Counted from the first letter of the stretch, positions 1 through 7,930 are shown. The stretch: 64,000 bases of DNA from Streptomyces spiralis (GCF_014654675.1 NZ_BNBC01000023.1:82423-146422); one strand, 5' to 3'. Translations and numbers: made by a program. Notes: generated by a model not told the origin, from the letters alone.

Positions 1-291
1 GAACGCCGCCGTGAGCGCTACCTCGTCGACGACGATGTCTGGTACCAGTCGATGATCGCCGCGGCTCGGGCCAACGCCCAGCTCGCCCAGACCGCGCGCC
101 AGGGTGTGGGCATTCTCGGCGCCGACACCCCGGCGGCGGTCCGGCTGGAGAACATCGCCCGCTTCGTGGACTTCGTCGGTGAGAGCATCGCCCGCGCCGC
201 CGAGCAGGCCCGCGAGATCCTCCACACGAAACCCGAGACGACCTCCGGCGGCACGGCCACGCCACGTCCGGACCACGGACAGCCGGCCTGA
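1..291 (+). CDS. C-terminal part of an unrecognised protein
   Basis: The frame is open from the first base of the window and stops at 289-291, so only the last 96 residues are visible and the start lies upstream. The visible part begins with a charged segment (ERRRERYLVDDD), continues as an Ala-rich, probably helical stretch and ends in a polar, low-complexity tail. I do not recognise a family. It is separated from the convergent esterase gene by about 70 bases in which I see no clear terminator. Confidence 0.6.
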   Translation, partial: ERRRERYLVDDDVWYQSMIAAARANAQLAQTARQGVGILGADTPAAVRLENIARFVDFVGESIARAAEQAREILHTKPETTSGGTATPRPDHGQPA

Positions 292-363
292 CGGCCGGTC
301 CCTCCCGACCAACGGCCCGTCCTCATCGAGGACCTCGGGCAGAGGCTTCCGGGCGAGCCGAGG

Positions 364-1575
364 TCAGGAGCGCTGGAGCTGTGGGAGGTCCTTGACGAAG
401 ACGATCCCGTCGGTGTCCGCCAGGTGTGCCGGGTCGAGCGGGGCATAGCCGAACCAGGGGGATACCCGGGGTGCGGGCCGTGCGTCGTCGAGGGCGGTGG
501 CCAGACGGCGGGCGTCGATGACGCAGCGGTCCTCCGGGAGCGCGTACAGGAGTCCTTCGACGGTGTCCGGAGGCGGTGCGTCCACTCCCTGGTGCCGGAT
601 GGTGCCGAGTGCCGTCGCCACGAAGGCGTACTCCTCGCCGAGCCGTGCGCTCACCAGCGCGCCGGCGCTCCACCACTCCACCGCCCCCTGCCACATCCGC
701 ATGGAGCTCTGCTCCCGCTGGAGATGGGAGTTGTGGGCGTGGACGAGCACCAGGCCCCGAGCGGCGAGGTCGAGGAGGTTGTGGGCCATCATCACGTCCC
801 GCAGCGCACAGAGCCGGGTCATCCGGGCCGGTGAGGTGTCGGCCATCCCGTAGTGGTAGCGCAGCAGGCCGGTCGCGGTGCGCCCGTAGAGGCGCGCCCG
901 GTCCCACTCCTCCCGAGAGGACACCGCGAGCAGGTGCGGTGTCTGCGCGTCGAGCAGGGCCACCAGATCGTCGGCGAGCAGCCGCAACTCGCCGGCCTCG
1001 GCGGACCGCCCCACGGAGCGGGCCGGGTCCACCATGGCGGCGGGTTCGGTCCACCGGCCGTCGCCGCCGAGCAGGCGGTCGAGCGTCTCCCCGGTGCAGG
1101 GGAGCAGGTCCGCCTCCACCCGGGCCGCGAGATAGCCGTGGAGTGCGGTGAGGGACTGCCGGGGGCTCGCGGCACCGGTGATCTCCAGCGGGCCGTCGAA
1201 ACCGGCGAAGCGGAGCCGCTCGGACGCGGGCCGGCCGTCGTTGTAGGCGCGCATCCAGCGCACGAGCTCGCGGTTGGCCGCGGAGGCGCCCCAGCCGTGA
1301 CTGAACCCGTGCTTCATGACCTCGTCGAGATCGCCCCTGCCCGAGGTGACGTAGTCGTCCACGACCAGGCCCATCATGCAGTCGCTCTCGATCGCGACCG
1401 TCCGGTACCCCTCCTGCTCGACAAGCTGCCGGAACAGTTCGTTGCGCACTTCGAGCAGCGTTTCCTCGCCGTGGGTGGGCTCGCCCAGCGCGAGCAGCCG
1501 GGGCCGGGCCGGGAGCAGCCGCATGACGGAGGCAGCCTCGACGGCACGGGCGGTGTCCTTGATGTCAGTCGCCAT
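364..1575 (-). CDS. Erythromycin esterase family protein
   Basis: A 403-residue protein of the erythromycin esterase superfamily (EreA/EreB-like, PF05139). Members hydrolyse the macrolide lactone or, in many paralogues, unknown esters. The family signature GEPTHGEE is at residues 31-38 with the conserved His35, AIESD follows near 61-65, FAGFDGP near 123-129, and HAHNSHL near 276-282. No signal peptide is visible, so it should be cytoplasmic. It is divergent from a MerR regulator, and a 20-bp palindrome sits directly before the start codon, so the esterase is probably a regulated target. Only a purine stretch very close to the ATG could act as ribosome binding site. Macrolide resistance is possible but not shown: most Streptomyces paralogues have no tested substrate. 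Confidence 0.88.
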   Translation of the reverse strand: MATDIKDTARAVEAASVMRLLPARPRLLALGEPTHGEETLLEVRNELFRQLVEQEGYRTVAIESDCMMGLVVDDYVTSGRGDLDEVMKHGFSHGWGASAANRELVRWMRAYNDGRPASERLRFAGFDGPLEITGAASPRQSLTALHGYLAARVEADLLPCTGETLDRLLGGDGRWTEPAAMVDPARSVGRSAEAGELRLLADDLVALLDAQTPHLLAVSSREEWDRARLYGRTATGLLRYHYGMADTSPARMTRLCALRDVMMAHNLLDLAARGLVLVHAHNSHLQREQSSMRMWQGAVEWWSAGALVSARLGEEYAFVATALGTIRHQGVDAPPPDTVEGLLYALPEDRCVIDARRLATALDDARPAPRVSPWFGYAPLDPAHLADTDGIVFVKDLPQLQRS

Positions 1576-1577
1576 GC

Positions 1578-1597
1578 CTTCAACGGTATCGTTGAAG
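1578..1597. promoter_or_regulatory. Palindromic operator between esterase and MerR genes
   Basis: CTTCAACGGTATCGTTGAAG has 8-base arms (CTTCAACG / CGTTGAAG) around four bases. A further GTTGAA half site follows at 1603-1608. MerR proteins bind such symmetrical sites, usually in promoter spacers. The site lies 3 bases upstream of the esterase start, so a transcript starting here would have almost no leader. Confidence 0.5.
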
Positions 1598-1634
1598 GCT
1601 CGGTTGAAACTTTTCCACGCTATCGTCGGGAAAC

Positions 1635-2384
1635 GTGGGACGAAACCTTCAAAGCGGTGAGCGGCTCAGGCCGGTCGATCTGGCGCGCCGGCACGGCCTT
1701 TCCACGCAGGCGGTCAGGAACTACGAGGAGGCCGGCATCCTTCCGGCCGCCGGTCGTACACCCCACGGCTATCGCACCTATACGCCGCTGCACGCGCGGG
1801 CGCTACGCGCGTTTCTCGCCCTGGTGCCCGCCCACGGTCACCCGACGGCGACGTCGATCATGCGGGCGGTGAACCGGGGCGCGGCCGATGAGGCGTTGCG
1901 TCTCGTCGACGAGAGCCACGCGCAGCTCCTGGACGACCGCCGGACCCTCGAGGCCGTCGAGCGGGCCCTCCGCGGTCTGGAGCTCACCGCGGCGTCCCAC
2001 CCGGACACCGCGTCCCGCTCCGACACCGCGTCCGGGCCCGACGCCACGTTCATCGGGCCGCTGGCGGAGCAGCTCGGCATCCGGCCCGCGACGCTGCGTA
2101 CCTGGGAGCGCGCCGGACTGGTGCGTCCGCGCCGCGACCCGCGGACCGGGTATCGCGTCTACGACGAGGCCGATGTACGGGACGCCCGGCTGGCTCATCA
2201 GCTCAGGCGCGGCGGCTACCTGCTGGAGCAGATCGCGCCGCTGATCGCCCAGGTGCGCGCGGCCGGCGGGCTGGAACCGCTGGAGGCCGCGCTGGGCGAC
2301 TGGCGCGGCCGGCTGTCCGCCCGGGGCCGGGCGATGCTGACCGGGGCCGCCGAACTGGACGCGTACCTCCGCGAGCGCGGATGA
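1635..2384 (+). CDS. MerR/TioE-like regulator with two MerR DNA-binding domains
   Basis: A 249-residue regulator starting at GTG. Residues about 8-60 form one MerR winged helix (DLARRHGLSTQAVRNYEEAGILP...GYRTY), and residues about 135-185 form a second one (LAEQLGIRPATLRTWERAGLVRP...GYRVY). The two are joined by a Ser/Thr/Asp-rich linker with a short repeat (DTAS). This double-headed layout matches the TioE-type MerR subfamily. The C-terminal region is mostly helical and shows no Cys cluster, so a metal signal is unlikely; an organic ligand is more plausible. The gene is divergent from the erythromycin-esterase-like gene, and the palindrome at 1578-1597 is the likely shared operator. Confidence 0.85.
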   Translation: MGRNLQSGERLRPVDLARRHGLSTQAVRNYEEAGILPAAGRTPHGYRTYTPLHARALRAFLALVPAHGHPTATSIMRAVNRGAADEALRLVDESHAQLLDDRRTLEAVERALRGLELTAASHPDTASRSDTASGPDATFIGPLAEQLGIRPATLRTWERAGLVRPRRDPRTGYRVYDEADVRDARLAHQLRRGGYLLEQIAPLIAQVRAAGGLEPLEAALGDWRGRLSARGRAMLTGAAELDAYLRERG

Positions 2385-2400
2385 GATGCCGGCCGTCAGC

Positions 2401-2438
2401 CGAGGAACATGCCGAGCACCGGCGAGGAACATGCCGAG
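2401..2438. repeat. 16-bp direct repeat, two copies
   Basis: CGAGGAACATGCCGAG occurs at 2401-2416 and again at 2423-2438. The second copy runs into the left arm of the terminator hairpin that follows. It looks like a small local duplication between merR and the cold shock gene. Confidence 0.8.
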
Positions 2439-2467
2439 GGCCGGCGCCTTACGGCACCGGCCCTCGG
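2434..2467. terminator. Bidirectional hairpin terminator between merR and csp
   Basis: The arms CCGAGGGCCGG (2434-2444) and CCGGCCCTCGG (2457-2467) pair perfectly over 11 bases, and the stem continues inward with GCC/GGC around a TTAC loop. It lies between convergent genes and can serve both. No T-run is present, as is usual in Streptomyces. Confidence 0.8.
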
Positions 2468-2507
2468 TTTCAGCAGCAGGTGTACGGCAGGTCTCGCCCG
2501 CCGGACC

Positions 2508-2708
2508 TCAGATGGCGCGAACGCGTGCGGCCTGCGGGCCCTTGGGGCCCTGAACGACCTCGAACTCGACCTGCTGGTTCTCCTCGAGGCTACGGAAGCC
2601 GTGGCCCTCGATCTCGGAGTAGTGCACGAAGACGTCCGGACCCTCGGCCTGGGCGATGAAGCCGAAGCCCTTCTCCGCGTTGAACCACTTGACGGTTCCC
2701 TGAGTCAT
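2508..2708 (-). CDS. csp: Cold shock protein (CspA/B family)
   Basis: A 66-residue single OB-fold nucleic-acid-binding protein with RNP1 (KGFGFI) and RNP2 (VFVHY), near the usual 67-residue length of the family. Such proteins bind single-stranded RNA and DNA and melt RNA secondary structure in the cytoplasm. The start ATG at 2706-2708 has a good AGGAG ribosome binding site 7 bases upstream. An in-frame extension to 2747 exists but adds residues foreign to the family, so it is not used. The gene is monocistronic, closed by the hairpin at 2434-2467. More than 300 bases upstream are free of genes, enough for the long leader typical of csp genes. Confidence 0.95.
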   Translation of the reverse strand: MTQGTVKWFNAEKGFGFIAQAEGPDVFVHYSEIEGHGFRSLEENQQVEFEVVQGPKGPQAARVRAI

Positions 2709-3024
2709 TTTGTTGCTCCTTGCAGGGGCTGCGTACGGAACCCGCACCGTGCGGTGTCCCGGGCCGGCCTGGACGCTACTTCTCCAGTTCCCTGAAGGAA
2801 GGCGGCGCCCGCGACGTCGTTCTTCGCGAGCGTGCGGTGAAACACAGACACAAAAACTACGACCGATGAGTACAACCGGCCCCTCGCCGGATTCATTCCC
2901 ACCGCTGAAGAGCCTGGTCAGAACGCTGACCTTGCACGTTGAGCCTCACGGCCCCGCGGGCCGGCCGTGCCGTTCCGAGGTCGCCCTGGGCCACCGCGGC
3001 GGCCCTGCAGCCCCCCGCGGAGGC
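2709..3024. other. Intergenic region upstream of csp
   Basis: No gene is supported here. It must hold the csp promoter and probably a 5' leader reading leftwards. An AT-richer patch (about 2840-2880) is the most likely promoter area. It also contains ATGAGTAC at 2867-2874, identical to one arm of the palindrome at 26752-26769. Confidence 0.4.
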
Positions 3025-3058
3025 GGCACCGGCGCCCGATGGTCGGGATGCCGGTGCC
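3025..3058 (-). terminator. Hairpin terminator of the phosphodiester glycosidase gene
   Basis: GGCACCGGC (3025-3033) pairs with GCCGGTGCC (3050-3058), and the inner CCCGA/TCGGG extends the stem around TGG. It begins just 10 bases after the stop codon of the leftward gene. Confidence 0.75.
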
Positions 3059-3068
3059 CGGCGGTGCG

Positions 3069-4316
3069 TCAGTCGCGCGAGAAGAGCCCGATGCCCTCGG
3101 GGATCGGGCGCTCGGCACCGCCCGTCGGGTGGTTGCGGACCACGGGGGCGCCGGAGACCGGGTCGCGGGTCACCAGGGTGGAGGAGCCGCCGCCGTCCAG
3201 GTTGACACCGTCGTCGGCGCCGACGTCGTGCAGCACCCCGGCGAGCTCGGCCACGGTCAGGCCGGCACCGCTCTCCGCGCTGCCGTCGAGCACCAGCAGG
3301 TACAGCGTCCGCCCATGGTCACCGATGGCTGCCCCGGTCCTGGTGGCCACGGCCTTGGTGTCCAGGCCGGGCAGTGGCTCACCGTCGCGCAGCACCGGGT
3401 AGCCGCCCACCGCGAATCTCAGTCGCTTGCCGCTGGTGGTCCGCAGCCTGTCGGAGACCCGTACCCGCTCTCCCACCTGGAGCGAACGCAGCTGCGCCGC
3501 CCCCGCCTCCCGGCCGACCAGGACCACCGACTCGGGGTCGACGGCACCGGCTCCGATGGAGTCGGACTCGGACACCACCCGGCCGTCCTTGACCGTCACC
3601 TCGTAGGCGTCGGTGGTGCAGGCGGCAGCGCGAACGGTGTCGGTGCCGCACACCGCGCGCCGACGCGAGACGTCACCCCACAGGGAGTTGAACGCTCCTA
3701 TGCCGCCTTCGGGGATGGCGTACTGGTTCAGCCCGGCGAGCCCGAACCGCTCGCCGTGCCGGCCCCGGACCGTGCCGTCGAGGCTCAGCTCGTCCAGCCG
3801 GGCCTTGCGGTCGTAGCCGACGCCGATGACATCGCGGGTCGAGGTGCCGGGCGGCAGGGCGGGCCCGAAGCGCTGCCCGTTCGGCACGGCCGCCTTGAGC
3901 GGCACACCGTCCGCGATGGCGGGGCCCACCGCGGAACCGGTCGCCTGCACTCCGGGGTGCTGCGTCTCGTCGATGTTGAAGAAGTCGGCGTTGATGCCGG
4001 CCACCGCCTCCTGGGCCGCGGCCAGTTGGGAGAGTTTGGCGCGTGCCGCGACCTTGCCGGGGGTGAGCAGACCGACCGACACCCGCGGGTCGCTCAGGTC
4101 GGCGGCGACCACGTGGCCGGTCACCGTGCCGTGCGAGGCCGTCAGAGAAAAGGCCCGGTAGGTGATGCCCGGCGCGATCTGCACGTCGCCCGCCAGCCGG
4201 ACCCGGTCGACCGCGTTCGCCGTGCCGGCCCCCGCACCCAGAACCGTCGCGCTGATCGCGAGCGCCGTCACCGCCGAGGCGGCCGCCGCACGCAACCGCA
4301 CTGCCTTTGATGTCAT
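3069..4316 (-). CDS. Secreted phosphodiester glycosidase family protein (NAGPA domain)
   Basis: A 415-residue exported protein with the NAGPA domain (PF09992), related to the enzyme that uncovers mannose-6-phosphate by removing GlcNAc. Bacterial members act on sugar phosphodiesters at the cell surface. The core motifs GINADFF (107-113) and LDGGGSSTL (about 374-382) are present. The first 35 residues form a signal peptide ending at TANA. I use the ATG at 4314-4316 because it has GGGAG 6 bases upstream and starts directly at the signal peptide; an in-frame start at 4373 would add 19 unnecessary residues. A perfect palindrome at 4464-4476 lies in the upstream region. A hairpin follows the gene. 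Confidence 0.88.
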   Translation of the reverse strand: MTSKAVRLRAAAASAVTALAISATVLGAGAGTANAVDRVRLAGDVQIAPGITYRAFSLTASHGTVTGHVVAADLSDPRVSVGLLTPGKVAARAKLSQLAAAQEAVAGINADFFNIDETQHPGVQATGSAVGPAIADGVPLKAAVPNGQRFGPALPPGTSTRDVIGVGYDRKARLDELSLDGTVRGRHGERFGLAGLNQYAIPEGGIGAFNSLWGDVSRRRAVCGTDTVRAAACTTDAYEVTVKDGRVVSESDSIGAGAVDPESVVLVGREAGAAQLRSLQVGERVRVSDRLRTTSGKRLRFAVGGYPVLRDGEPLPGLDTKAVATRTGAAIGDHGRTLYLLVLDGSAESGAGLTVAELAGVLHDVGADDGVNLDGGGSSTLVTRDPVSGAPVVRNHPTGGAERPIPEGIGLFSRD

Positions 4317-4620
4317 GTGATCTCCCGTCAAATGGGCCCCGGCCGGGGCACCCAAGGAGACTGTCCACGCCATGACAATCGAACCGGGGAACGACGTGAG
4401 GCGCCGCGCTGACGGTGCGGCGAATGCCCGGGACTCGGTGGGTGTCGTACACCAGGTCTGCCTACTGACGGTCAGTCAAGTCCTTCGGCGCTGCACTTCT
4501 GTGCGCGTAGCATCTGCGTGCCCGCCTCCGCCCCGCCTCCGACCGGATCCGGCCGGGCACACGGCGGCGTTCGCTCATCGCCGCGTCCGTGGCGGCACGG
4601 CGTGCCGGACGGGTCGCGGA
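4317..4620. other. Intergenic region between two leftward genes
   Basis: 304 bases without a supported gene. It should contain the promoter of the phosphodiester glycosidase gene. The only clear structure is the palindrome at 4464-4476. Confidence 0.4.
4464..4476. promoter_or_regulatory. Perfect 13-bp palindrome, candidate operator
   Basis: ACTGACGGTCAGT has 6-base arms around a central G, and on the minus strand it is preceded by TTG (TTGACTGAC). The form resembles TetR-family operators. It is about 150 bases upstream of the phosphodiester glycosidase start and about 145 bases downstream of tetR, whose own presumed operators have a different sequence. Confidence 0.4.
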
Positions 4621-5433
4621 TCAGGTGGTGTCCGGTGCCCGGCCGTCGTCCGAGGGCGCACGCTTCGTGGCATCGGGCAGGTAGCTCGCCAGGCCGCGCA
4701 GGATGATCTCCAGGCCGATGTCGAACCTCTCGTCGGAGGAGTCCGTCACCATCATTCCGGCCAGGGCGCGCAGGTGGGGGAAGTCCTGTGCGGGCAGGGA
4801 CGCGAAGTAGTCCTGCATCTCCTCGGCCATCTCCCGCCAGTCGGGGCGGGCCAGGGAGGTGTCCTCACCGCTCTGCTCTGCGGCCCGGTCCCGCCACATG
4901 CCCTCCTCCAGGACGAACCCGTCGATGTAGGTGGAGATGAGATCACCGGCCTCCGCCGCGATCCGGTCGGGCAGCCCGGCGGTACGGAAGATGGCGAGCA
5001 ACGACTCGACGTACGGCAGCAGTTCGGCGGTGAAGGGCACGTGGGCCATGGAGATCCTGGCCATGTCCCGGTGGGACAGCAGGCGTCGGCGTCCTGCGCG
5101 GGCGTAGTCGCGTACCTGCTCCTGCCAGCGGTCAGGGTCCGGTCGGGGCAGTTCGAAGCCGTCGAAGAGCCGGGTGTACATCAGCTCCAGGAGGTCGTCC
5201 TTGGAGCTGACGTGGGCGTAGAGGGCGGAGACCGTGACCCCCAGTTCGGCCGCCACCTGGCGCATCGACAGTCCGTCGAGCCCTTGCCGGTCCAGCACGG
5301 TGAAGGCGGCCTCGACGATCCGCTCACGTGACAGCGGTGTTCGCGCGACGGCGGCGCGGGTGCGAGCGGGGCGCTCTCGCTCCCAGGGGGAGGGCGGGGG
5401 AGGTGCGGGGGTGCTGTCGGCCGGGTCGGTCAT
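4621..5433 (-). CDS. TetR family repressor of the adjacent efflux gene
   Basis: A 270-residue regulator. After a Pro-rich N-terminus the TetR helix-turn-helix lies at about residues 34-80 (LSRERIVEAAFTVLD...SMRQVAAELGV...ALYAHVSSKDDLLE). The rest resembles the ligand-binding C-terminal domain of tetracycline-repressor-like proteins. It is divergent from a 14-helix MFS exporter, the classical arrangement for a drug-responsive repressor. Three copies of an AGAACA-n-TGTTCT type palindrome lie in the shared 306-base region, one next to the tetR start and two before the exporter. It therefore probably represses both genes. The inducer is unknown. Confidence 0.9.
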   Translation of the reverse strand: MTDPADSTPAPPPPSPWERERPARTRAAVARTPLSRERIVEAAFTVLDRQGLDGLSMRQVAAELGVTVSALYAHVSSKDDLLELMYTRLFDGFELPRPDPDRWQEQVRDYARAGRRRLLSHRDMARISMAHVPFTAELLPYVESLLAIFRTAGLPDRIAAEAGDLISTYIDGFVLEEGMWRDRAAEQSGEDTSLARPDWREMAEEMQDYFASLPAQDFPHLRALAGMMVTDSSDERFDIGLEIILRGLASYLPDATKRAPSDDGRAPDTT

Positions 5434-5454
5434 GACTCCAGTCTAGGCATGGGC

Positions 5455-5467
5455 AGAACAGTGTTCT
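5455..5467. promoter_or_regulatory. TetR operator copy next to tetR
   Basis: AGAACAGTGTTCT is a perfect palindrome around a central G, 22 bases upstream of the tetR start codon. It shares its half site with the two copies at 5584-5616. Confidence 0.65.
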
Positions 5468-5522
5468 CCTTCGGCGAGCGGCGTTCATGCGGGGTCGGAG
5501 GCGGCGAGACCCAGGGCTTGAC

Positions 5523-5564
5523 GCGATATATCTTGTCCAGCCGTCGAAGTTGCGCTATATCTTG
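5523..5564. repeat. Tandem 13-mer repeat in the tetR/MFS promoter region
   Basis: GCGATATATCTTG (5523-5535) and GCGCTATATCTTG (5552-5564) differ at one base and are 29 bases apart. They are the most AT-rich part of the region. The second copy overlaps the proposed -10 element of the exporter. Confidence 0.6.
5533..5561 (+). promoter_or_regulatory. Candidate promoter of the MFS exporter
   Basis: TTGTCC (5533-5538) and TATATC (5556-5561) are 17 bases apart, a fair match to a HrdB-type promoter. Transcription would begin near 5568, just upstream of the two operator copies, so a bound TetR could block the polymerase. Confidence 0.4.
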
Positions 5565-5583
5565 GTTAACGCCGTTCTCTCGG

Positions 5584-5616
5584 TGAGCACTGTTCTGCTA
5601 CGGTGAACAGTGTTCG
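5584..5616. promoter_or_regulatory. Two TetR operator copies before the MFS gene
   Basis: TGAGCACTGTTCT (5584-5596) and TGAACAGTGTTCG (5604-5616) each match the AGAACA-n-TGTTCT palindrome with one or two changes. Their centres are 20 bases apart, about two helical turns, so dimers would sit on the same face. Confidence 0.65.
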
Positions 5617-5739
5617 CTCCTCCGCGACGTTCGGCCATCCGTCTGCACGGGCCGGATCAGCGGCCCGGACAGTCACATCCATTCGTCCCACCGCGCTCCC
5701 GGGTCACCACCCGACGCGGTTCCTCTGCGAGGAGTTTCG

Positions 5740-7452
5740 ATGTCCACCACCGGTGTCGCGCCCGACGAGGCGCTCACCGATTCGCCGGCGCCCTACCGGT
5801 GGCGCTGGGCTGCCCTCTTCGTGATCCTCGCGGCCGAGGTGATGGACCTCCTCGACGCCGTTGTCACGAACATCGCCGGCCCGTCCATGCGGGCCGACCT
5901 CGGCGGCGGTGCCTCCACCCTGCAGTGGCTCGCCGCCGCGTACACCCTGTCGATGGCCGTCGGACTCGTCACCGGAGGGCGGCTCGGCGACATTCACGGC
6001 CGCCGCCGGATGTTCCTGGTGGGTGCGGCCGGCTTCACCCTTGGTTCGTTGCTGTGCGCGGTGTCCGTGGCGCCCGAGATGCTGATCGGCGCACGCGTCG
6101 TGCAGGGACTGTTCGGCGCGGTGATGCTGCCGCAGGGCCTGGGCATGATCAAGGAGATGTTCCCGCCGAAGGAGTCGCAGAAGGCCTTCGGCATGTTCGG
6201 CCCGGTCATGGGGCTGTCCGCGGTGTGCGGGCCGATCCTTGCGGGCTGGCTCGTGGACGCCGACTACTTCGGCACCGGCTGGCGGATGATCTTCCTGATC
6301 AACCTGCCGCTGGGGGCCGCGGCGTTCCTCGGCGCCGTGCGCTACCTGCCCAGGGGCCGGTCGAGCGACAAGCCGCGCCTGGACATCCCCGGCATGCTCC
6401 TGGTCTCGCTGGCCGCGCTGCTCATCATCTTCCCCCTGGTCCAGGGGCGTGAGTACGACTGGCCTGTGTGGACGTTCGTGATGATGGGCGCCTCGGTGGC
6501 CGTCTTCGTCGTCTTCGCCGGGTACGAATCGCGCCGCAGCAAGACCGGACGGGACCCGCTGGTCGTCCCCAGTCTCTTCCGCAAGCGCGGGTTCAGCGGC
6601 GGTATGACCCTCGGGCTGGTCTTCTTCTCGACCATGCAGGGCTTCATGCTGGTCTTCAACCTCTACACCCAGATCGGGCTGGGCTACTCGCCCCTCAAGG
6701 CGGGATTGGTGATGGTGCCCTGGTCGGGCGGCATGATCGTCGGCTTCGGGATCGCCCAGGGTGTCGCCCGGTTCGGACGTGCCGTCCTTCAGGTGGGCGC
6801 GCTCGTCATGGCGCTCGGCGTGTTCGGCGTGTGGCTCACCCTCGAGATGGTGGGCAGCGGCGTCGGCCCCTGGCAGCTCCTGCCGTCCCTGCTCGTCACC
6901 GGCATCGGGATGGGCCTGCTCATGGCGCCGTTCTTCGACATCGTGCTCGCGAGTGTCGAGCAGCACGAGACCGGTTCGGCATCCGGCACGATGACGGCGA
7001 TGCAGCAGCTCGGCGGCGCCTTCGGCGTGGCCGTCCTCGGCACCGTGTTCTTCGGCCTGCTGGGCGGCGGGATCGCCGGCGCCGTCGACCACCGCTCGGA
7101 CGACCTGCGGCACCAACTGGCCGCCGTGCACATCGCTCCCGCCGCTCAGGACCGCGTCGTCGCGGACCTGCGTGCGTGCTCCTCGGACCGCGCCGTCGCC
7201 AAGGACCCCGCAGCGACCCCCGCGTCCTGCGCACGCCTGGAGAAGGACACCCGGGCCGCCGTGACCTCCCCTCAGGCCGGGGCGCGCGTACCCGCCGCAC
7301 TCAAGGCCACCTCGCAGTCGGCCTTCCGCAGCGGCTTCGGCTCGGTCATGAAGACCGTGCTGTGGATCGTCGACGCCATGCTCGCCCTGACCTTCCTGCT
7401 CGCGTTCCTCCTGCCGCGCCACGCACGCCCCGAGGGATCAGCCGGGCACTGA
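5740..7452 (+). CDS. MFS drug efflux transporter, DHA2 (14-helix) family
   Basis: A 570-residue inner membrane protein of the EmrB/QacA type, expected to export drugs or other small molecules with protons. Motif A is visible after the second helix (GRLGDIHGRRRMF, near residues 84-96) and motif C-like Gly/Pro-rich helices follow. Hydrophobic segments run to about residue 450. A polar loop of about 75 residues with Cys and Ala-rich sequence precedes the last helix, as is common in Streptomyces DHA2 proteins. It is divergent from its presumed TetR repressor. A strong hairpin follows 49 bases after the stop. Confidence 0.92.
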   Translation: MSTTGVAPDEALTDSPAPYRWRWAALFVILAAEVMDLLDAVVTNIAGPSMRADLGGGASTLQWLAAAYTLSMAVGLVTGGRLGDIHGRRRMFLVGAAGFTLGSLLCAVSVAPEMLIGARVVQGLFGAVMLPQGLGMIKEMFPPKESQKAFGMFGPVMGLSAVCGPILAGWLVDADYFGTGWRMIFLINLPLGAAAFLGAVRYLPRGRSSDKPRLDIPGMLLVSLAALLIIFPLVQGREYDWPVWTFVMMGASVAVFVVFAGYESRRSKTGRDPLVVPSLFRKRGFSGGMTLGLVFFSTMQGFMLVFNLYTQIGLGYSPLKAGLVMVPWSGGMIVGFGIAQGVARFGRAVLQVGALVMALGVFGVWLTLEMVGSGVGPWQLLPSLLVTGIGMGLLMAPFFDIVLASVEQHETGSASGTMTAMQQLGGAFGVAVLGTVFFGLLGGGIAGAVDHRSDDLRHQLAAVHIAPAAQDRVVADLRACSSDRAVAKDPAATPASCARLEKDTRAAVTSPQAGARVPAALKATSQSAFRSGFGSVMKTVLWIVDAMLALTFLLAFLLPRHARPEGSAGH

Positions 7453-7501
7453 GCCCCGGCCGGGCCGGCAACGCCGAACGGGACGACGACGCAACAAGGA
7501 C

Positions 7502-7541
7502 GCTTGCGCAGATCACGGGCAGCACCGTGATCTGCGCAAGC
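7502..7541. terminator. Strong hairpin terminator after the MFS gene
   Basis: GCTTGCGCAGATCACGG (7502-7518) and its exact reverse complement (7525-7541) give a 17-bp perfect stem with a 6-base loop. It lies in a 259-base gap that shows nothing else. Confidence 0.85.
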
Positions 7542-7711
7542 AGAGCCGCCACTTGCCACGCCCGGCCACCGGGGGGAGTGGACGGATGACGCACCGGGAG
7601 CGCCGGCCGACGCCTGACCCAGCAGGTGGCCCCGCGAGCCGCGTCGCGTGCCCGCTGTGCCGGCTGGGAAAATCGACGGCGGTTGTGCGGGCGTGATGAT
7701 AGGCATCCAGC

Positions 7712-7930
7712 GTGGCGAAGACACTTGAGTTCCGCGTTCTGCTGCGGCTGATCGACGAACGCTCGGTCGCGTTCCGGGGCGCGGTGTCCTCGGCGCGCCT
7801 CGGCTGCGCCCCGGGAGCGCGAGGCACCGCTCGCCTGGTCGGCCGAGTCGACGGAGCATGGGTGTCCGGCGACCGGGCGAAAAAATCGGTGGTGAGGCTG
7901 CCGTTCGACGGAGGTGGCCTGCGCGGATGA
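7712..7930 (+). pseudogene. N-terminal remnant of a maleylpyruvate isomerase (MDMPI) family gene
   Basis: The first 26 residues (from a GTG start) closely resemble the N-terminus of Streptomyces mycothiol-dependent maleylpyruvate-isomerase-like proteins (LLRLIDERSVAFRGAV). After that the similarity to the DinB-like fold disappears and the frame ends after 72 codons instead of about 200 or more. Its TGA overlaps the ATG of the next fragment. I read it as a truncated remnant; a short functional peptide is unlikely. Confidence 0.5.

Noticed and set aside
2508..2747. Longer cold shock protein with 13 extra N-terminal residues
   Set aside because: The extension is unlike the family and the internal ATG at 2706-2708 has the only good ribosome binding site.
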